Positions 5,231-6,746 of a stretch of 6,746 nt of DNA are shown one piece after another. The translations under genes and the position numbers were made by a program. The DNA comes from an uncultured beta proteobacterium (GTDB lineage: Bacteria > Pseudomonadota > Gammaproteobacteria > Burkholderiales > Burkholderiaceae_C). Under the pieces are notes generated by a model. The model made no database searches. It was given only the letters and a program-made list of their open reading frames with translations, and was not told the DNA's origin. Each line of letters starts with the position of its first letter. The stretch's first letter is position 1. The DNA lies in assembly GCA_903944555.1 (NCBI GenBank), contig CAJASG010000664.1:1-6746 (forward strand), read 5' to 3'.

Positions 5231-6726
5231 GCGGCTGACCTCGGTGATGGGGTGAATTGCGCCGGAAAGCGGATGTCAAAACGGCATCCTGCATTGGGTG
5301 TGCTTTCGCACAGAATGGTGCCCCGGAGTTGGGTGGTAACGATGTTGTAGCAGACATACAAGCCCAGTCCCGAGCCGCCTTCGCCACGGCGCGTGGTGTA
5401 AAACGGCTCGAAGACACGCGCCACCTGGTCGGCGGACATTCCGGCCCCGTCGTCCGTGAAGACCAGGTGCACCTGGTCGGCTTGCAGGCTAGCCGAGATC
5501 TGGATGGTGCCAGCGCGTTTACCGTTGTCAAACGCGTGCTGCACGGCATTCATCACCAGGTTGGTCAACAACTGTTCCAGCAGGCCTGGCATGCCGTGCA
5601 GTTGAAGGTCGTTACCGCACACGACACTGACCTGGATGGGCAGGCGTTTGAGGACGTTTTGCAGGGTAAAAAGCACGTCGGAGATCAGCTCTTTCATGGC
5701 AAAGGCCCGAATCTCCTCGGAGGTTTGGTCTATGGACGTGCGTTTGAAACTTTGCACCAGTTTGGCGGCGCGCTGCAGGTTGGACAGGGCGAGGGCGCCG
5801 CCTTGGCGCAGGCTGGCCAACTCAGCGCGCAAGGCGTCTTCATTGACCTCCTCCTGGGTCAGCATCTGCTCGATATGCCTCAGCGTTTCTTCGTGCTGGG
5901 ATACCGCCCCGACCGCCACCCCCACCGGGGTGTTGATCTCGTGGGCAAAGCCCGCCACCATGCGCCCCAAAGAGGCCTTTTTCTCGCTTTGTACCAGTTC
6001 ACCGCGGGCGTCTTCCAACTCTTGAAATTTGCTGGCCAACTCCAACCAGCGCTTGCGCAGTAACTCCAGCAAGAGCCAACCCAGGACTGCCACCAGTACA
6101 AATACCCCGCCATGTGTCAGTGTGGACAGGCGCACACCAGCGCGGGTGGCCGCATCAATCGCTTCATAGGGCTGGGTCACGCTGATGCCGCCACGGATGT
6201 CGCCGACCCGGTAGCCTTGGTGCGCATGGCAGGCCATGCAAGGTTCCGACACCCGCAGCGGAGCCATGTAACGAAAGACATCCCCGGCAGCGCTGGGCTC
6301 GACGCTGACCACCTCGGCGACGCCCTTTTCAAACACCGACAGGGAGCTCTTTTCCCAAGGATCGGCCGCGTTTTCGGGGCGAAGCGGGTTCAGGCTGGTC
6401 AAGTGAAAGGCCAGCCCGATCTGGCTGGTGGCCATTTCTGAAATCAGCCGGGTCATGAGTGCGGAGTTCACCAGCGTCAGGTCCTTGTTGTCGTAGACAT
6501 AGACGCCACCGTGCTTTTCGTTCCAACTGCGTGCAATCTGCACGACGCGAAAGACGTTGCGCGCACCCTCCGTCGCCAACGTAATGCTTTGCTCGCGCAC
6601 ATCGGCATTATTGGAACGCAGAGACAGGCCCACCGTTGCGGCCCACAAGGATAAAACAACGAGCCACCACCGACGCTCCCGGATAAGCGCCGGTACGGTA
6701 GGGATGGTGGAAGTGCGCATTTGCAT
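5227..6726 (-). CDS. Membrane sensor histidine kinase with periplasmic c-type haem (DUF3365/Tll0287-like) domain
   Basis: About 499 residues counted from the ATG at 6726. A short basic N-terminus leads to transmembrane segment 1 (about 20-36). The periplasmic domain (about 37-205) contains EPCMACHAHQGYRVGD, a CxxCH c-haem motif (Cys163, Cys166, His167), and NPLRPENAADPWE; both fit DUF3365/Tll0287-like sensor domains. Transmembrane segment 2 (about 206-223) and a charged coiled coil (about 224-255) follow. The kinase core has phospho-accepting His262 (AHEINTP, as in the DctB-like HPK4 group), N-box Asn393 (NLVMNAVQHA), DDGAGM (425-430), FEPFYTT and GGSGLGLY (450-457). Likely role: sense redox state or a small ligand through haem and phosphorylate the co-encoded HD-GYP regulator. 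The start is uncertain: an ATG at 6720 and a TTG at 6741 are also in frame, none has a clear Shine-Dalgarno, and the frame stays open to the window edge, so the gene may begin further upstream. Confidence 0.9.
   Translation of the reverse strand: MQMRTSTIPTVPALIRERRWWLVVLSLWAATVGLSLRSNNADVREQSITLATEGARNVFRVVQIARSWNEKHGGVYVYDNKDLTLVNSALMTRLISEMATSQIGLAFHLTSLNPLRPENAADPWEKSSLSVFEKGVAEVVSVEPSAAGDVFRYMAPLRVSEPCMACHAHQGYRVGDIRGGISVTQPYEAIDAATRAGVRLSTLTHGGVFVLVAVLGWLLLELLRKRWLELASKFQELEDARGELVQSEKKASLGRMVAGFAHEINTPVGVAVGAVSQHEETLRHIEQMLTQEEVNEDALRAELASLRQGGALALSNLQRAAKLVQSFKRTSIDQTSEEIRAFAMKELISDVLFTLQNVLKRLPIQVSVVCGNDLQLHGMPGLLEQLLTNLVMNAVQHAFDNGKRAGTIQISASLQADQVHLVFTDDGAGMSADQVARVFEPFYTTRRGEGGSGLGLYVCYNIVTTQLRGTILCESTPNAGCRFDIRFPAQFTPSPRSAA
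5239..5242 (-). promoter_or_regulatory. Ribosome binding site of the HD-GYP regulator inside the kinase 3' end
   Basis: On the minus strand GAGG lies 8 bases before the ATG at 5230-5228, within the last codons of the kinase gene. With the ATGA overlap (5230-5227) it supports this start and coupled translation of the two proteins in fixed ratio. Confidence 0.55.
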
Positions 6727-6746
6727 CAAAGCATAGCGCAAACCAA

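Noticed and set aside
5257..6063. Long open frame on the plus strand opposite the kinase (268 codons)
   Set aside because: Antisense to the conserved kinase core; the translation is rich in Gln, His and Gly without recognizable motifs.

Overview
The window (6,746 bases, GC-rich) looks like chromosomal DNA of a betaproteobacterium, probably order Burkholderiales, family Comamonadaceae (Rhodoferax/Polaromonas/Acidovorax-like). This placement is an inference. It rests on the composition, the protein types, and a short AT-rich palindromic intergenic element at about 3624-3678 that resembles, from memory, a repeat common between genes in that family. No database search was possible.

Layout. Plus strand: the 3' part of a pyruvate carboxylase gene (1-1488, cut by the window start) is followed after 83 bases by a tight three-gene set. 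This set encodes a single-domain CheY-type receiver (1572-1961), a two-site CheC phosphatase (1958-2587, overlapping the receiver stop by 4 bases) and a CheD glutamine deamidase (2618-3148). Minus strand, convergent with that set: a membrane sensor histidine kinase with an extracytoplasmic CxxCH c-heme motif (5227 to about 6726, start uncertain and frame open to the window edge), then a response regulator with receiver, DUF3369 and HD-GYP domains (3677-5230, overlapping the kinase stop by 4 bases). After an 86-base AT-rich gap comes a small exported FKBP-type prolyl isomerase (3135-3590), whose end overlaps the cheD end by 14 bases.

How the genes may work together. The kinase and HD-GYP regulator form a clear cognate two-component pair: a periplasmic c-type haem signal (redox state or a gaseous ligand) would control cyclic-di-GMP breakdown. 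The receiver-CheC-CheD set has the parts for signal termination (CheC on phospho-receiver) and receptor modification (CheD on chemoreceptors), but no CheA, CheW, CheR, CheB or receptor is present here. The two sets face each other, so they may jointly connect a redox signal to motility and surface behaviour, but no sequence evidence proves they interact. Pyruvate carboxylase and the prolyl isomerase look like housekeeping neighbours.

Non-coding DNA is scarce. The largest gaps are 1489-1571 (a hairpin and a good ribosome binding site), 2588-2617 (half of a strong hairpin over the cheC stop) and 3591-3676 (AT-rich, with the palindromic element). No tRNA, rRNA, CRISPR array, insertion sequence or phage gene was seen.
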